This document shows positions 1 through 8,161 of a stretch of DNA of 64,000 bases, piece after piece. How positions within the stretch are numbered: position 1 is the first letter of the stretch; every line of letters begins with the position of its first letter. The notes under the pieces are model-generated. The model saw nothing but the letters and a program-made list of their open reading frames with translations. It ran no database searches and was not told the DNA's origin. The DNA is from Gelidibacter mesophilus DSM 14095 (GTDB lineage Bacteria > Bacteroidota > Bacteroidia > Flavobacteriales > Flavobacteriaceae): the NCBI RefSeq assembly GCF_000423005.1, contig NZ_AUHD01000001.1:620001-684000 (forward strand), in the 5' to 3' direction. The translations under genes were made by a program, and so were the position numbers.

Positions 1-345
1 TTTTGTTTTAAGAACTCAAGGCATTAAATGTTCTTATTAAAAAATGTTTACTTCTTAAAGACCATCAAGATGTTTCGACAAGCTCAGCAATCCACGCTTT
101 GCTCTTAGAATCAAGAATCAAGAATCAAGACTTGATTGTTACTTATTGACGAACCATTGTTTTTGAATTTATAACAGTTCAAAACCAAAGTTTTTATTCA
201 GATGTTTCGCGATACAATTAGCAAGACTCTTTTTTTAAAACTTGACAATCCTAACTTTGCTATTTCTTTTTCGAACAACAATGCTTAAAAATAAGTGCTG
301 ATAAATGATGAACACAGTATCTTTGTTTAAATATAAACTTTTTTG
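1..345. other. Intergenic region at left edge
   Basis: No convincing gene. The unit AATCAAG occurs three times in tandem at about 109-129. A -7-like box TATCTTTG lies at 318-325, about 20 bases before the methyltransferase gene, and fits the Bacteroidota consensus TANNTTTG. I could not find a clear -33 TTTG at the right distance. The rest is AT-rich sequence without evident structure. Confidence 0.55.
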
Positions 346-1008
346 ATGACTCACCTCCAACTTTTAGAGCATTTAGAAACCTATCTTACCCCTGAGAGAA
401 AAGCCCGCTTCGATACGGTGCTTCCAAACAGGACCAAGCATTTTACCGTGGCCACTGAAGATGTGTACCAATTGCATAACACGAGTGCAGTCATAAGAAG
501 TTGTGATGTGTTTGGGATTCAGGAAGTGCATATTGTTGAAGAACGCAATTCCAAACGAATTGATAGGGAAATTGCGATGGGTTCCCAAAAGTGGGTGGAT
601 TTGAAACGATTTCATACCGTTAAGGATTGTATCAAAAGCTTAAAAGAAAATGGATACCAAATAGTGGCGACTACACCACATGAGAATGACCAAGTGCTTT
701 CGGATTTTGACATTAGTAAAAAGTCCTGTTTCTTTTTTGGTAGGGAGACAGAAGGTTTGTCTCAAGATGTTTTGGAGAATGCAGATTGCTATTTAAAAAT
801 CCCGATGGTAGGTTTTACCGAGAGTTTGAATATTTCAGTTTCTGCAGCCATCATTTTACAGGACGTTACAAATAAATTACGACAGTCTAATGTGAATTGG
901 CAGCTGACCAATCAGGAACAATTGGAAAAACGTTTTGATTGGATTTCAAAAACCTTAAAAAGTTATGATGATATTGTAGAGCGGTTTTATGAAAAGAAGA
1001 AAACCTAG
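346..1008 (+). CDS. trmH: TrmH/SpoU-family RNA 2'-O-methyltransferase
   Basis: Predicted SAM-dependent methyltransferase that methylates a ribose 2'-OH in RNA, most likely tRNA (Gm18 in the TrmH group). The three SpoU motifs are visible: NTSAVIRSCDVFG at residues 45-57 with the presumed catalytic Arg, FFGRETEGLS at about 130-139, and IPMVGFTESLNISVSAA at about 152-168, which forms the C-terminal knot. At 220 residues it has the usual size of bacterial TrmH. A TTG three bases upstream (343) is in frame, but the ATG at 346 is the better start. The last four bases overlap the end of the convergent gene at 1005. The RNA substrate is inferred from the family; TrmB or RlmB activities are less likely given the short N-terminus. 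Confidence 0.88.
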   Translation: MTHLQLLEHLETYLTPERKARFDTVLPNRTKHFTVATEDVYQLHNTSAVIRSCDVFGIQEVHIVEERNSKRIDREIAMGSQKWVDLKRFHTVKDCIKSLKENGYQIVATTPHENDQVLSDFDISKKSCFFFGRETEGLSQDVLENADCYLKIPMVGFTESLNISVSAAIILQDVTNKLRQSNVNWQLTNQEQLEKRFDWISKTLKSYDDIVERFYEKKKT

Positions 1009-1781
1009 TTGCTTCTATTTTTGCTTCTGCTCAATACTTTGTACTCTTCGTAACATTCGCTAATAGCGTCCAGAATCTGGAGGTCATTGGCCGTTTGAAT
1101 GAATTCTTTGGAGTAATTGCATTGACTGACAATTTCATCCAAATCAACCCGGTCTACTTGTAATAAAACCATTAACATTTCACGATCAAAGCGAGAAGCC
1201 AGTAAATTTCTGATTTCATCGTCCTTTTTCATTTGTCTTAATTTACTCAGCTCATTGGGCTTCTTTCCAAACATGTTATATAGAAAGTCCGCTGGATTAA
1301 ATATTGCTCCCAAAACTTTATTGACTGCTCCTGTATTGCTTCCTGCTTCATAGCCAGCTGTTGATAGGCCTGAAATGCTGTATCTGTAATTGGTTTTAAC
1401 TGGCACTTGTTTGATATCAACTTCTAAAAAACCCGTAAGGCGTAATTGATTGACGACTACTTCTTCCAACGCCAGCGCTAGCTCTGTCATTTCAATCTTG
1501 GTTTCTCCAAATTTTAACCAGTCGTTCGTCACTCTTACTTTAATGGATTTATAACCCAAAAACGAAAAATGCAAAGTATCATTGGCATTGGCTTTAATCG
1601 TGAATTCGCCAAGATTGTTAGTAGTGGTCCCAATCACTTGATTTAAGTTGACAATGTTCACACTTTCCAAAGTTTCATTAGTACTCGTGCTGTATACCGC
1701 TCCTGATACAACGGTTGGTTCTTGTGCCAGACTCAGGGAGGAAATGAATAAAAAAGCAGTAAGTATTAGTAGGTGCCTCAT
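1005..1781 (-). CDS. Secreted protein with carboxypeptidase-regulatory-like domain
   Basis: Exported protein of 258 residues with an N-terminal signal peptide (MRHLLILTAFLFISSLSLAQ). Residues about 24-110 resemble the CarbopepD_reg-like beta-sandwich of Bacteroidota, with the typical VSGAVYSTSTNETLESVNI, then GTTTNNLGEFTIKA, FLGYKS and EEVVV. That domain usually sits at the N-terminus of TonB-dependent transporters, but here no plug or barrel follows. The remaining ~150 residues are uncharacterised, charged and mostly helical in appearance. An in-frame start 20 codons upstream (1841) would place a non-signal extension before the signal peptide, so 1781 is chosen. Function unknown; probably periplasmic or outer-membrane associated. 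Confidence 0.75.
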   Translation of the reverse strand: MRHLLILTAFLFISSLSLAQEPTVVSGAVYSTSTNETLESVNIVNLNQVIGTTTNNLGEFTIKANANDTLHFSFLGYKSIKVRVTNDWLKFGETKIEMTELALALEEVVVNQLRLTGFLEVDIKQVPVKTNYRYSISGLSTAGYEAGSNTGAVNKVLGAIFNPADFLYNMFGKKPNELSKLRQMKKDDEIRNLLASRFDREMLMVLLQVDRVDLDEIVSQCNYSKEFIQTANDLQILDAISECYEEYKVLSRSKNRSN

Positions 1782-2190
1782 TGGTTTATTTAAGCGATAA
1801 AAATAAGAAACAAAACTCAGAAACGGGTCGAAACACTGCAAAATTGATATAATATTAACTTTAAGGAATTGGGGTTGCGAGTTATGAGTTATGAGATAAG
1901 AGTGATGCTGAGCGTTTGTTTGGGCTAGCTTGTTGTAAAATCAAACAGCATGCTTTTGGGAGAATGATGGACAAAGTAGTTTTCATAAATGGAAAATCCT
2001 ATGGTTTTTTGTGCTGAAAGTCAGTTTATGCTGCATCCATGGTGACAACATGTAATGAAATGACAAGCCGATAAAAACTAAAATAAAAAACGAAGCGGAA
2101 AGTTTTAATTTTCCGCTTCGTTAAATATATGATAACCTGAAATCATTCATAGATAAGTGGTCTATGCATTAATGATCAATGGACTTGTAA
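1782..2190. other. Intergenic region between two minus-strand genes
   Basis: About 400 bases without a credible gene. It contains the deaD terminator at 2076-2122 (listed separately) and otherwise low-complexity AT-rich sequence, including the repeated phrase gttatgagttatgaga near 1880. Confidence 0.5.
2076..2122 (-). terminator. Rho-independent terminator of deaD
   Basis: Perfect 13-bp inverted repeat with arms AACGAAGCGGAAA at 2089-2101 and its complement at 2110-2122, loop of 8. Read on the minus strand the stem is followed by a T-rich tract (complement of 2076-2088). It lies about 70 bases past the deaD stop codon. Confidence 0.9.
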
Positions 2191-4083
2191 CTAATCTTTA
2201 CGTCGCGATTGTCTTGGTCTGGAAAAACTGGCTTCAGCTGGTCTCTCGCTTGCGCCAGAACGTCTGTCACGTCTATTTGGACCAGAGCTATCTCCAGAAC
2301 GTCTTGGTCTAGAACTATCTGAACTTCTTCTGTCGCTTCTATTTCCTGACGATTTGAAATCACCGCCTGATCGTCTTTCACTACGTGGTTTAAAGTCGCC
2401 ACCTGAGCGTCTTCCGCCGCCAGAACGTCTTTTGTTTCTACTAGTTCCGCCACCTTGGTCTTCACTAACTTCCACATTTACAAAACGACCATTATGTTTA
2501 AAGTCGGTGAAAAAAGCCAATACTTTTTCTTGTAATCCTTTTTCCGTATTAAAGAAAGAAAAACTTTCCTTAACATCAACTTTAAAGACATCATCTCTTC
2601 CAAGCTCAAGAATTTCCTTTAAGAAGTCCTTTAAACTCATCCAATCATAACCATCTTTCTTACCTACATTAATGAAAAAACGTGAAGAATCGTCATTGCC
2701 GCCAAAATCACGACCAAAGTCTCTTCCAGAATCAGTGTTTCTATCACTGCCACGAGAGTCAGCTACCGATAAGTTTTTCGATTTATTATAGTAATTAAAG
2801 AAGCGTGTGAATTCTACTGAAAAGAATTTTTTGATCAATTCATCTTTAGAAGTGTCTTCAAACAACTCATTAATACTGCTCAAATATTTTTCAATTTCAG
2901 GGTTGATTTCTGTCGTATGGATTTTATTGGCCAAAGACATTAATTGGACTTCGCAAATTTCCATCCCGTCAGGAATTTCTTTTTTATCGAAATTTTTATT
3001 AATGATGCGTTCAATACTTTTTATTTTACGCAATTCACTTTTTGAAACAATCACCATTGAAATACCGGTCTTTCCTGCACGACCAGTTCTACCAGAACGG
3101 TGTGTGTAAGTCTCAATTTCATCGGGCAGTTGGTAATTGATTACATGCGTAATGTTGTCAACATCAATTCCACGTGCGGCAACATCAGTAGCCACCAACA
3201 TTTGGATTTGGTTCTTACGGAAGGAATTCATGACCATATCCCGTTGATTTTGGCTTAAATCACCGTGCAAGGCACCGGCACTATAGCCATCCTCAATCAA
3301 TTGCTCCGCAACTTTTTGGGTATCGCGTTTCGTACGACAAAAAATCACAGAGAAAATGTCTGGATTTGCATCGGCCAAACGTTTTAAGGCCTGGTAACGG
3401 TCACGGGAATTCACTAAGTAATATTCGTGAGATACAGTATTGGTACTTTCATTTTTGTTGCCTACTGTAATTTCAACAGGCGAATGCATGAATTTTTTTG
3501 CAATGGCCGAAACTTCCTTTGGCATGGTTGCAGAAAACAACCAGGTGTTTTTGTCTTCAGGAGAATGTGATAGAATATCAGTAATATCCTCATAGAACCC
3601 CATATTCAACATTTCATCAGCTTCATCAAGAACTGCGTATTCAATTTTAGAAATGTCCACCATATTACGGTTGATCATGTCTTTCATACGCCCTGGAGTA
3701 GCAACAATAATTTGTGCGCCTCTTTTGACTTCTCTGGCTTGGTCACTAATGCTCGCACCACCATAAATAGCGGCTACGTTAAATCCCTTACAATATTTAC
3801 CGTAATTTTTTAACTCGTTGGTAATCTGTAAACAAAGTTCACGGGTAGGAGAGAGAATTAATCCTTGGGTTGTTCTGCTTTCAATGTTGATCTTTTGTAA
3901 CATTGGGAAGCCAAAAGCAGCAGTTTTACCTGTTCCGGTCTGTGCTAAAGCCACTAAATCTGTGTCTCTTTCTAATAAAATTGGAATTGCTTTTGCTTGG
4001 ACATCACTTGGCGTAATAAAGCCAATATCAGTAATAGCCCGTAATAGGTCATCATTAAGACCTAAATCTTGGAATGTGCTCAT
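2191..4083 (-). CDS. deaD: DEAD-box ATP-dependent RNA helicase (DeaD/CsdA type)
   Basis: ATP-dependent RNA helicase that remodels RNA, with family roles in ribosome assembly, mRNA decay and cold adaptation. The order of motifs is canonical: Q-motif region at residues 3-35, Walker A AQTGTGKT at 47-54, PTREL near 79, TPGR near 129, DEAD at 153-156, SAT at 184-186, and HRSGRTGRAGKTG near 330. Residues ~478-552 look like the DbpA-type RNA-binding domain. The last ~75 residues are a disordered Arg/Gly/Ser tail with repeated RRSGGDF units, likely for RNA contact. Total length is 630 residues. The gene has its own promoter and a ~110-base leader with a palindrome at its 5' end, and it ends at a strong terminator, so it is probably monocistronic. 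DeaD, CsdA and RhlE names are used loosely for such proteins. Confidence 0.93.
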   Translation of the reverse strand: MSTFQDLGLNDDLLRAITDIGFITPSDVQAKAIPILLERDTDLVALAQTGTGKTAAFGFPMLQKINIESRTTQGLILSPTRELCLQITNELKNYGKYCKGFNVAAIYGGASISDQAREVKRGAQIIVATPGRMKDMINRNMVDISKIEYAVLDEADEMLNMGFYEDITDILSHSPEDKNTWLFSATMPKEVSAIAKKFMHSPVEITVGNKNESTNTVSHEYYLVNSRDRYQALKRLADANPDIFSVIFCRTKRDTQKVAEQLIEDGYSAGALHGDLSQNQRDMVMNSFRKNQIQMLVATDVAARGIDVDNITHVINYQLPDEIETYTHRSGRTGRAGKTGISMVIVSKSELRKIKSIERIINKNFDKKEIPDGMEICEVQLMSLANKIHTTEINPEIEKYLSSINELFEDTSKDELIKKFFSVEFTRFFNYYNKSKNLSVADSRGSDRNTDSGRDFGRDFGGNDDSSRFFINVGKKDGYDWMSLKDFLKEILELGRDDVFKVDVKESFSFFNTEKGLQEKVLAFFTDFKHNGRFVNVEVSEDQGGGTSRNKRRSGGGRRSGGDFKPRSERRSGGDFKSSGNRSDRRSSDSSRPRRSGDSSGPNRRDRRSGASERPAEASFSRPRQSRRKD

Positions 4084-4172
4084 TCGATTTAATATGTATT
4101 TGATTATGTTCTTTTGGTGTTACAATAGAAGCGAATCGACATACTTAACCTAAACTTCCAGTAACACATCCT

Positions 4173-4205
4173 CACCTTGAGGAAAAATTTCAAGGTGCAA
4201 AGGTA
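4173..4205 (-). promoter_or_regulatory. deaD promoter -7 box and adjacent palindrome
   Basis: On the minus strand TACCTTTG (4205-4198) matches TANNTTTG exactly. A TTTG lies about 15 bases further upstream, slightly close for a -33 element. Directly downstream is a perfect inverted repeat, CACCTTGA (4173-4180) and TCAAGGTG (4190-4197) with a 9-base loop, overlapping the expected transcription start. It could be an operator or a 5'-terminal hairpin in the mRNA. Confidence 0.6.
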
Positions 4206-4256
4206 CACTTTTATTTTTCACAAATCCTAATTGTTAAGCAATTGATTTGTAATCGT

Positions 4257-4832
4257 CTAAATATTATTTAAATAGGCAATGAGTTGATTTACAGCTTTTC
4301 CTCGGTGACCAATTCGATTTTTTTCTTCCAAAGTGATTTCAGCAAAGGTTTTATCATAGCCTTCCGCCTTAAAGATCGGGTCATAACCAAAACCTTTTTC
4401 TCCTTTTTTTTCTAAAGTGATGTCGCCTTTGCATGTTCCCGTAAAGAGTTGCTGCGAACCATGAAGTTCTAATGCAATAACGGTTTTAAATTGCGCTCTT
4501 CTAAGAGAGGTGTCTTTCAGGTTTAATAGGACTTTTTGAATATTGTCTTCTGAATTTCGCTGCTCACCTGCATAGCGTGCGGAATAGACGCCAGGTTCTC
4601 CGTTAAGCGCTTCAATTTCCAATCCCGTATCGTCAGCGAAACAATCGTATCCGTAGTGCTTTTTAATATACTCGGCTTTCTGGATGGCATTCCCTTCAAT
4701 AGTGTCTTGAGTTTCAGGAACATCTTCAAAGCAGCTGATATCTTCTAAGCTCAACAGTTTAATGTCTTTTGGAATAAGACTTTGTACTTCCTTTAATTTG
4801 TTGCGATTGTTGGTAGCGAAAACGATTTGCAT
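4257..4832 (-). CDS. rdgB: XTP/dITP pyrophosphatase (RdgB/HAM1)
   Basis: House-cleaning enzyme that hydrolyses non-canonical purine nucleoside triphosphates (ITP, dITP, XTP) to monophosphates and pyrophosphate, keeping them out of DNA and RNA. Family signatures are visible: N-terminal MQIVFATNNRNKLKEV with the substrate-binding TNNxxK, DDTGLEIEALNGEPGVYSAR in the middle, GFGYDPIF, and RIGHRGKA near the C-terminus. The 191-residue length from the ATG at 4832 matches the family. An in-frame start 25 codons upstream (4907) adds residues without homology-like character and was rejected. The gene lies upstream of deaD on the same strand, but deaD has its own promoter between them. Confidence 0.95.
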   Translation of the reverse strand: MQIVFATNNRNKLKEVQSLIPKDIKLLSLEDISCFEDVPETQDTIEGNAIQKAEYIKKHYGYDCFADDTGLEIEALNGEPGVYSARYAGEQRNSEDNIQKVLLNLKDTSLRRAQFKTVIALELHGSQQLFTGTCKGDITLEKKGEKGFGYDPIFKAEGYDKTFAEITLEEKNRIGHRGKAVNQLIAYLNNI

Positions 4833-5358
4833 GATATAAGATTGATTGGTAAAATTAGTGTAATAATATTGAAATGTCCTAAGAGAGAATGGACTTTTAT
4901 GGGGCAATAGGGATTATGGATTAGGAATAAGGATTAGCGATGTGAGAGATGAGAGGCGAGATGTGGAAATATGGGGCGTTATACTTTCAGAGTTATGAGT
5001 GCCATTTATTATTTAGAAAACGGTCTGCGAACATCTGCGGGATTTGCGGGAGATTTAAGGAATAGGTATTGGGCATTAGCTTGTAGGAAATTATGATTAT
5101 AGAGTTTTCTATTTTCGAACTTTGACGAACAACGTTTAACTTCGCTTTTCTTTTCTGAATACCTGTATCGTGTGGGGGCGTACGGGAGGTTTGAACAGAA
5201 GTTGCTGAATTTGTACTCAAAAAATAGGAAACCTGAAACAGAAAGCCCAAAACAAGAAGCACCAATGAAGGCTAACTTTAAGCATATTTTATGATTATTA
5301 TCAGGACCTCTTCCTTTTTAAACCCGTAATTTAGTCTCATAACATAAATACATTTATT
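4833..5358. other. Intergenic region between rdgB and hpf
   Basis: About 525 bases. A 90-codon minus-strand open frame (4993-5265) starts with a TTG and a hydrophobic stretch, but an in-frame stop sits two codons before that TTG and the downstream residues have no recognisable domain, so I do not call it a gene. Near 5035 is the phrase aacatctgcgggatttgcgg, related to sequence in the tandem repeat at 31148-31706. No clear terminator is seen. Confidence 0.5.
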
Positions 5359-5658
5359 ATGACCATAAACATTCAATTCGTAAATTTAGATTATAGCGAT
5401 TCACTTGCTGCACATACTACTGAAAGATTAAATAAAATGGCCGAAAAATACGATTGGCTGATCAGTGCCGATGTGTTTTTTAAAGAAGAAGGTAATGAGC
5501 CTGAAAAAGGTAAAATTTGTAATATAAAATTAAGCTTGCCAGGGCCACAAGTATTTGCGACTTCGGATGAGAAGAATTATGAAATGGCGGTAAAAGAAAC
5601 CATTTCTGATTTAGAAATCCAATTAAAGAAGAGAAAACAAGCTTTTAAGACCTATTAG
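5359..5658 (+). CDS. hpf: Ribosome hibernation-promoting factor (HPF/RaiA family)
   Basis: Small ribosome-binding protein of the HPF/RaiA (S30AE) family, which binds the 30S decoding region and silences or dimerises ribosomes in stationary phase or stress. The 99-residue chain shows the beta-alpha-beta-beta-beta-alpha layout: MTINIQFVNLDYSDSLAAHT, a first helix ERLNKMAEKYDWL, then beta strands and the final helix EMAVKETISDLEIQLKKRKQ. It is the short form and lacks the C-terminal dimerisation domain of long HPF. It is an isolated gene convergent with rlmH. Assignment is by fold pattern and size; it may be annotated either as HPF or RaiA. Confidence 0.88.
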   Translation: MTINIQFVNLDYSDSLAAHTTERLNKMAEKYDWLISADVFFKEEGNEPEKGKICNIKLSLPGPQVFATSDEKNYEMAVKETISDLEIQLKKRKQAFKTY

Positions 5659-5731
5659 AAGAAAGGCACTAGGAGATGCAGTATTGGGCAAAGCTGAATT
5701 TTAATCTTTTGTTCAGACTAGAAGCTACTCT

Positions 5732-6205
5732 TTACCGGTGATGGTAAGGTTCATTTCTTAAAATAGTAAAAGCACGATACAACTGTTCAATCATAAACAG
5801 GCGGATCATCTGATGGGAAAATGTCATTTTAGATAACGATATTTTCCCATTTGCTTTTTCGTACATCTCTGGTGAAAATCCGTAAGGACCACCAATGACA
5901 AAAACCAATTGTTTAATGCCAGAATTCATGTGCTTTTGAAGCAGTTCTGAAAACCCGACGGAATCATATTGCTTCCCGTTTTCGTCCATTAAAATAAGAA
6001 TATCAGTTGTACTGAGTTTTGATAAAATAAGCTCGCCTTCCTTTTGTTTTTGTTGTTCTTCACTCAGGTTCTTCGCTTTTTTCAGATCGGGAATCATCTC
6101 AAATTCGAATTTAATATAGAATCCCAAACGTTTTTGATAGTCATGAATGAGCAATTGTAATTGCTGGTTGTCGGTTTTGCCTATGGCGAGTAGTTTTATT
6201 TGCAT
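5732..6205 (-). CDS. rlmH: 23S rRNA (pseudouridine-1915 N3)-methyltransferase RlmH
   Basis: SPOUT-class methyltransferase that methylates pseudouridine 1915 in helix 69 of 23S rRNA, acting on assembled 70S ribosomes. At 157 residues it has the exact family size. The knot region is clear: FVIGGPYGFSPE at about residues 103-114 binds SAM, followed by LSKMTFSHQMIRLFMIEQLY and the C-terminal NEPYHH. The start MQIKLLAIGKTDNQQL is typical. Its convergent neighbour hpf also acts on ribosomes, but they are on opposite strands and nothing shows shared control. Confidence 0.96.
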   Translation of the reverse strand: MQIKLLAIGKTDNQQLQLLIHDYQKRLGFYIKFEFEMIPDLKKAKNLSEEQQKQKEGELILSKLSTTDILILMDENGKQYDSVGFSELLQKHMNSGIKQLVFVIGGPYGFSPEMYEKANGKISLSKMTFSHQMIRLFMIEQLYRAFTILRNEPYHHR

Positions 6206-6293
6206 GGCGTAAAATTACAAAATTGTCAGGATTCAGAATTTCAGATTTGGAATTTGAGTATTTCAATTATCAATTAGTATTTTTACATTAAAT

Positions 6294-7160
6294 ATGACTA
6301 CAATGATTTCAGAAGAACAATTCAATATAGAAATAGAGGGCATCATCGTGAATGCAGTAAGAGAAGACGTTGGTGATGGGGATCATAGTTCGTTGGCATG
6401 TATCCCTGCTTCCGCCCAAGGAAAAGCAAAGCTATTGGTGAAAGATGATGGTATTATTGCAGGTGTGGCCTTTGCCAAACGTGTTTTCAATTATATCGAT
6501 AAAGATTTGAAAGTAGAAACCTTGATTGAAGATGGTTCTAAAGTAAAGTATGGTGATCTAGTATTTTATGTAGAAGGAGCTTCACAATCCATTCTAAAAG
6601 CAGAACGCTTGGTCTTAAATGCCATGCAACGCATGAGTGCTATTGCAACAAAAACAAAAACATTTGTGGATTTATTGGAAGGCACGGGAACCAAAATTCT
6701 GGATACCAGAAAAACGACGCCAGGCATAAGAGCCTTAGAAAAATGGGCGGTAAAGATTGGCGGAGGAGAGAACCACAGGTTTGCCTTATATGATATGGTC
6801 ATGTTGAAGGATAATCATATCGATTTTGCTGGTGGAATTACCAGAGCCATCACTAAAACGAAAGCCTATTTAAAAGAAAATAATCTTGATTTGAAGATTA
6901 TAGTTGAGGCCAGAAATCTCGAAGAAATCAAGGAAATACTAAAAACCGAAGGCGTATACAGGATTTTGATTGATAACTTTAATTATGAGGACACCAAAAA
7001 AGCAGTGGCTTTAATTGGCGACCAAAGTTTGACGGAATCGTCAGGAGGTATCAATGAAGACACTGCAAGAGCATATGCCTTGTGTGGGGTGGACTATATT
7101 TCTTCTGGCGCCCTGACACATTCAGTATACAATATGGACTTAAGTTTAAAAGCTGTTTAA
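6294..7160 (+). CDS. nadC: Nicotinate-nucleotide pyrophosphorylase (carboxylating)
   Basis: Quinolinate phosphoribosyltransferase of de novo NAD synthesis: quinolinate plus PRPP gives nicotinate mononucleotide, CO2 and pyrophosphate. At 288 residues it has normal length. Family marks are EDVGDGDHSS near residue 23, LNAMQRMSAIAT near 107, TRKTTPGIRALEKWAV near 137, GGGENHR and MLKDNHI with active-site Lys/His residues near 155-176, and EARNLEEI. The first gene of a tight plus-strand run: its stop codon is immediately followed by the ATG of the YihY gene, and priA follows 8 bases after that. NadA and NadB are not in the window. A second in-frame ATG at 6303 is an alternative start. Confidence 0.96.
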   Translation: MTTMISEEQFNIEIEGIIVNAVREDVGDGDHSSLACIPASAQGKAKLLVKDDGIIAGVAFAKRVFNYIDKDLKVETLIEDGSKVKYGDLVFYVEGASQSILKAERLVLNAMQRMSAIATKTKTFVDLLEGTGTKILDTRKTTPGIRALEKWAVKIGGGENHRFALYDMVMLKDNHIDFAGGITRAITKTKAYLKENNLDLKIIVEARNLEEIKEILKTEGVYRILIDNFNYEDTKKAVALIGDQSLTESSGGINEDTARAYALCGVDYISSGALTHSVYNMDLSLKAV

Positions 7161-8153
7161 ATGTCCGATCTGCCTGATGCCAATATAGAGGATGAAATCG
7201 AGGATAAACTCGAGAAAATACCTGTATTAAAGTATCTCATCGCATTTCTAAAAAAAATAAAGTTACCTGCTTTAGAGGGATTGACACTGTATTATTTTTT
7301 AAGACTCTATGGTAAAGGCATCATCAAAGGCGCTGTAACCAGTAGAGCGAGTGCGATTGCTTTTAGCTTCTTTACGGCCATTTTTCCATTTCTATTATTT
7401 ATTATTATTCTCATTCCCTATATTCCTGTGCCTGGTTTTGAATATGAATTCAAAGGATTCTTGAATTCTGTTTTACCGCCACAAACATCCGATTTCTTTT
7501 TTGAAAACATTTTTCAAAATATTTATAAAGGCGGAAATGGAGGACTGATTTCTTCAGTGTTCCTGCTTTCTATTGTTTTAATGGCAAATGGGATTAGTGC
7601 GCTCTTTTCTGGATTTGAAAGTTCCTACCATCAGCAGTTGACACGCAGTGTGGTTAAGCAATACTTATACTCCATGTTTGTGGCGCTTATCTTGGTTCTT
7701 TTGTTAATTATTACAATTGCAGTGATAGGATATTTCCAGATTTATGTAATTCAAAGGGTCCTTTATTATATGGATAAACAAGGATACGAAACCTATGAGG
7801 AGGGTTTATTTATGGTGGCCATTGCCAAATATGTGTTTTTTGTACTTATGGTGTATATTGCTACGGCCACCTTGTATTATTTTGGAACAAGAGAAGGCAA
7901 GAACTCTAAATTTTTCTCAGCGGGTGCGCTGTTGACCACAATCTTAATCATTGTATTCTCCTATTTGTTCGGCATATACGTGACTTATTTTTCCACTTAT
8001 AATGAACTGTACGGCTCTATTGGAGCCTTGTTGATATTGTTATTTTATCTTTGGTTAAACTCCAATATTTTATTGTTGGGCTTCGAATTGAATGCTACCA
8101 TCCGACTTTTAAAGAAATATAACCTACAAAAACACGACCAAGAAGAATCTTGA
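7161..8153 (+). CDS. YihY/BrkB-family inner-membrane protein
   Basis: Integral membrane protein of the YihY (UPF0761, BrkB-like) family, 330 residues. A charged cytoplasmic N-terminus (about residues 1-35) is followed by LRLYGKGIIKGAVTSRASAI, characteristic of the family, then about six hydrophobic segments, the first being IAFSFFTAIFPFLLFIIILI. The conserved C-terminal part reads GSIGALLILLFYLWLNSNIL. Older literature called it ribonuclease BN by mistake; the true function is not established. It starts on the base following the nadC stop codon and lies 8 bases before priA, so the three are very likely co-transcribed, although no shared pathway is evident. Confidence 0.9.
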   Translation: MSDLPDANIEDEIEDKLEKIPVLKYLIAFLKKIKLPALEGLTLYYFLRLYGKGIIKGAVTSRASAIAFSFFTAIFPFLLFIIILIPYIPVPGFEYEFKGFLNSVLPPQTSDFFFENIFQNIYKGGNGGLISSVFLLSIVLMANGISALFSGFESSYHQQLTRSVVKQYLYSMFVALILVLLLIITIAVIGYFQIYVIQRVLYYMDKQGYETYEEGLFMVAIAKYVFFVLMVYIATATLYYFGTREGKNSKFFSAGALLTTILIIVFSYLFGIYVTYFSTYNELYGSIGALLILLFYLWLNSNILLLGFELNATIRLLKKYNLQKHDQEES

Positions 8154-8161
8154 CCTAGCGC

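Noticed and set aside
2169-2477. 102-codon minus-strand frame overlapping the deaD 3' end
   Set aside because: Alternative frame of the Arg/Gly-rich DeaD tail; no independent signature.
4993-5265. 90-codon frame with a hydrophobic start
   Set aside because: Begins at TTG, has an in-frame stop two codons before it and no family resemblance.
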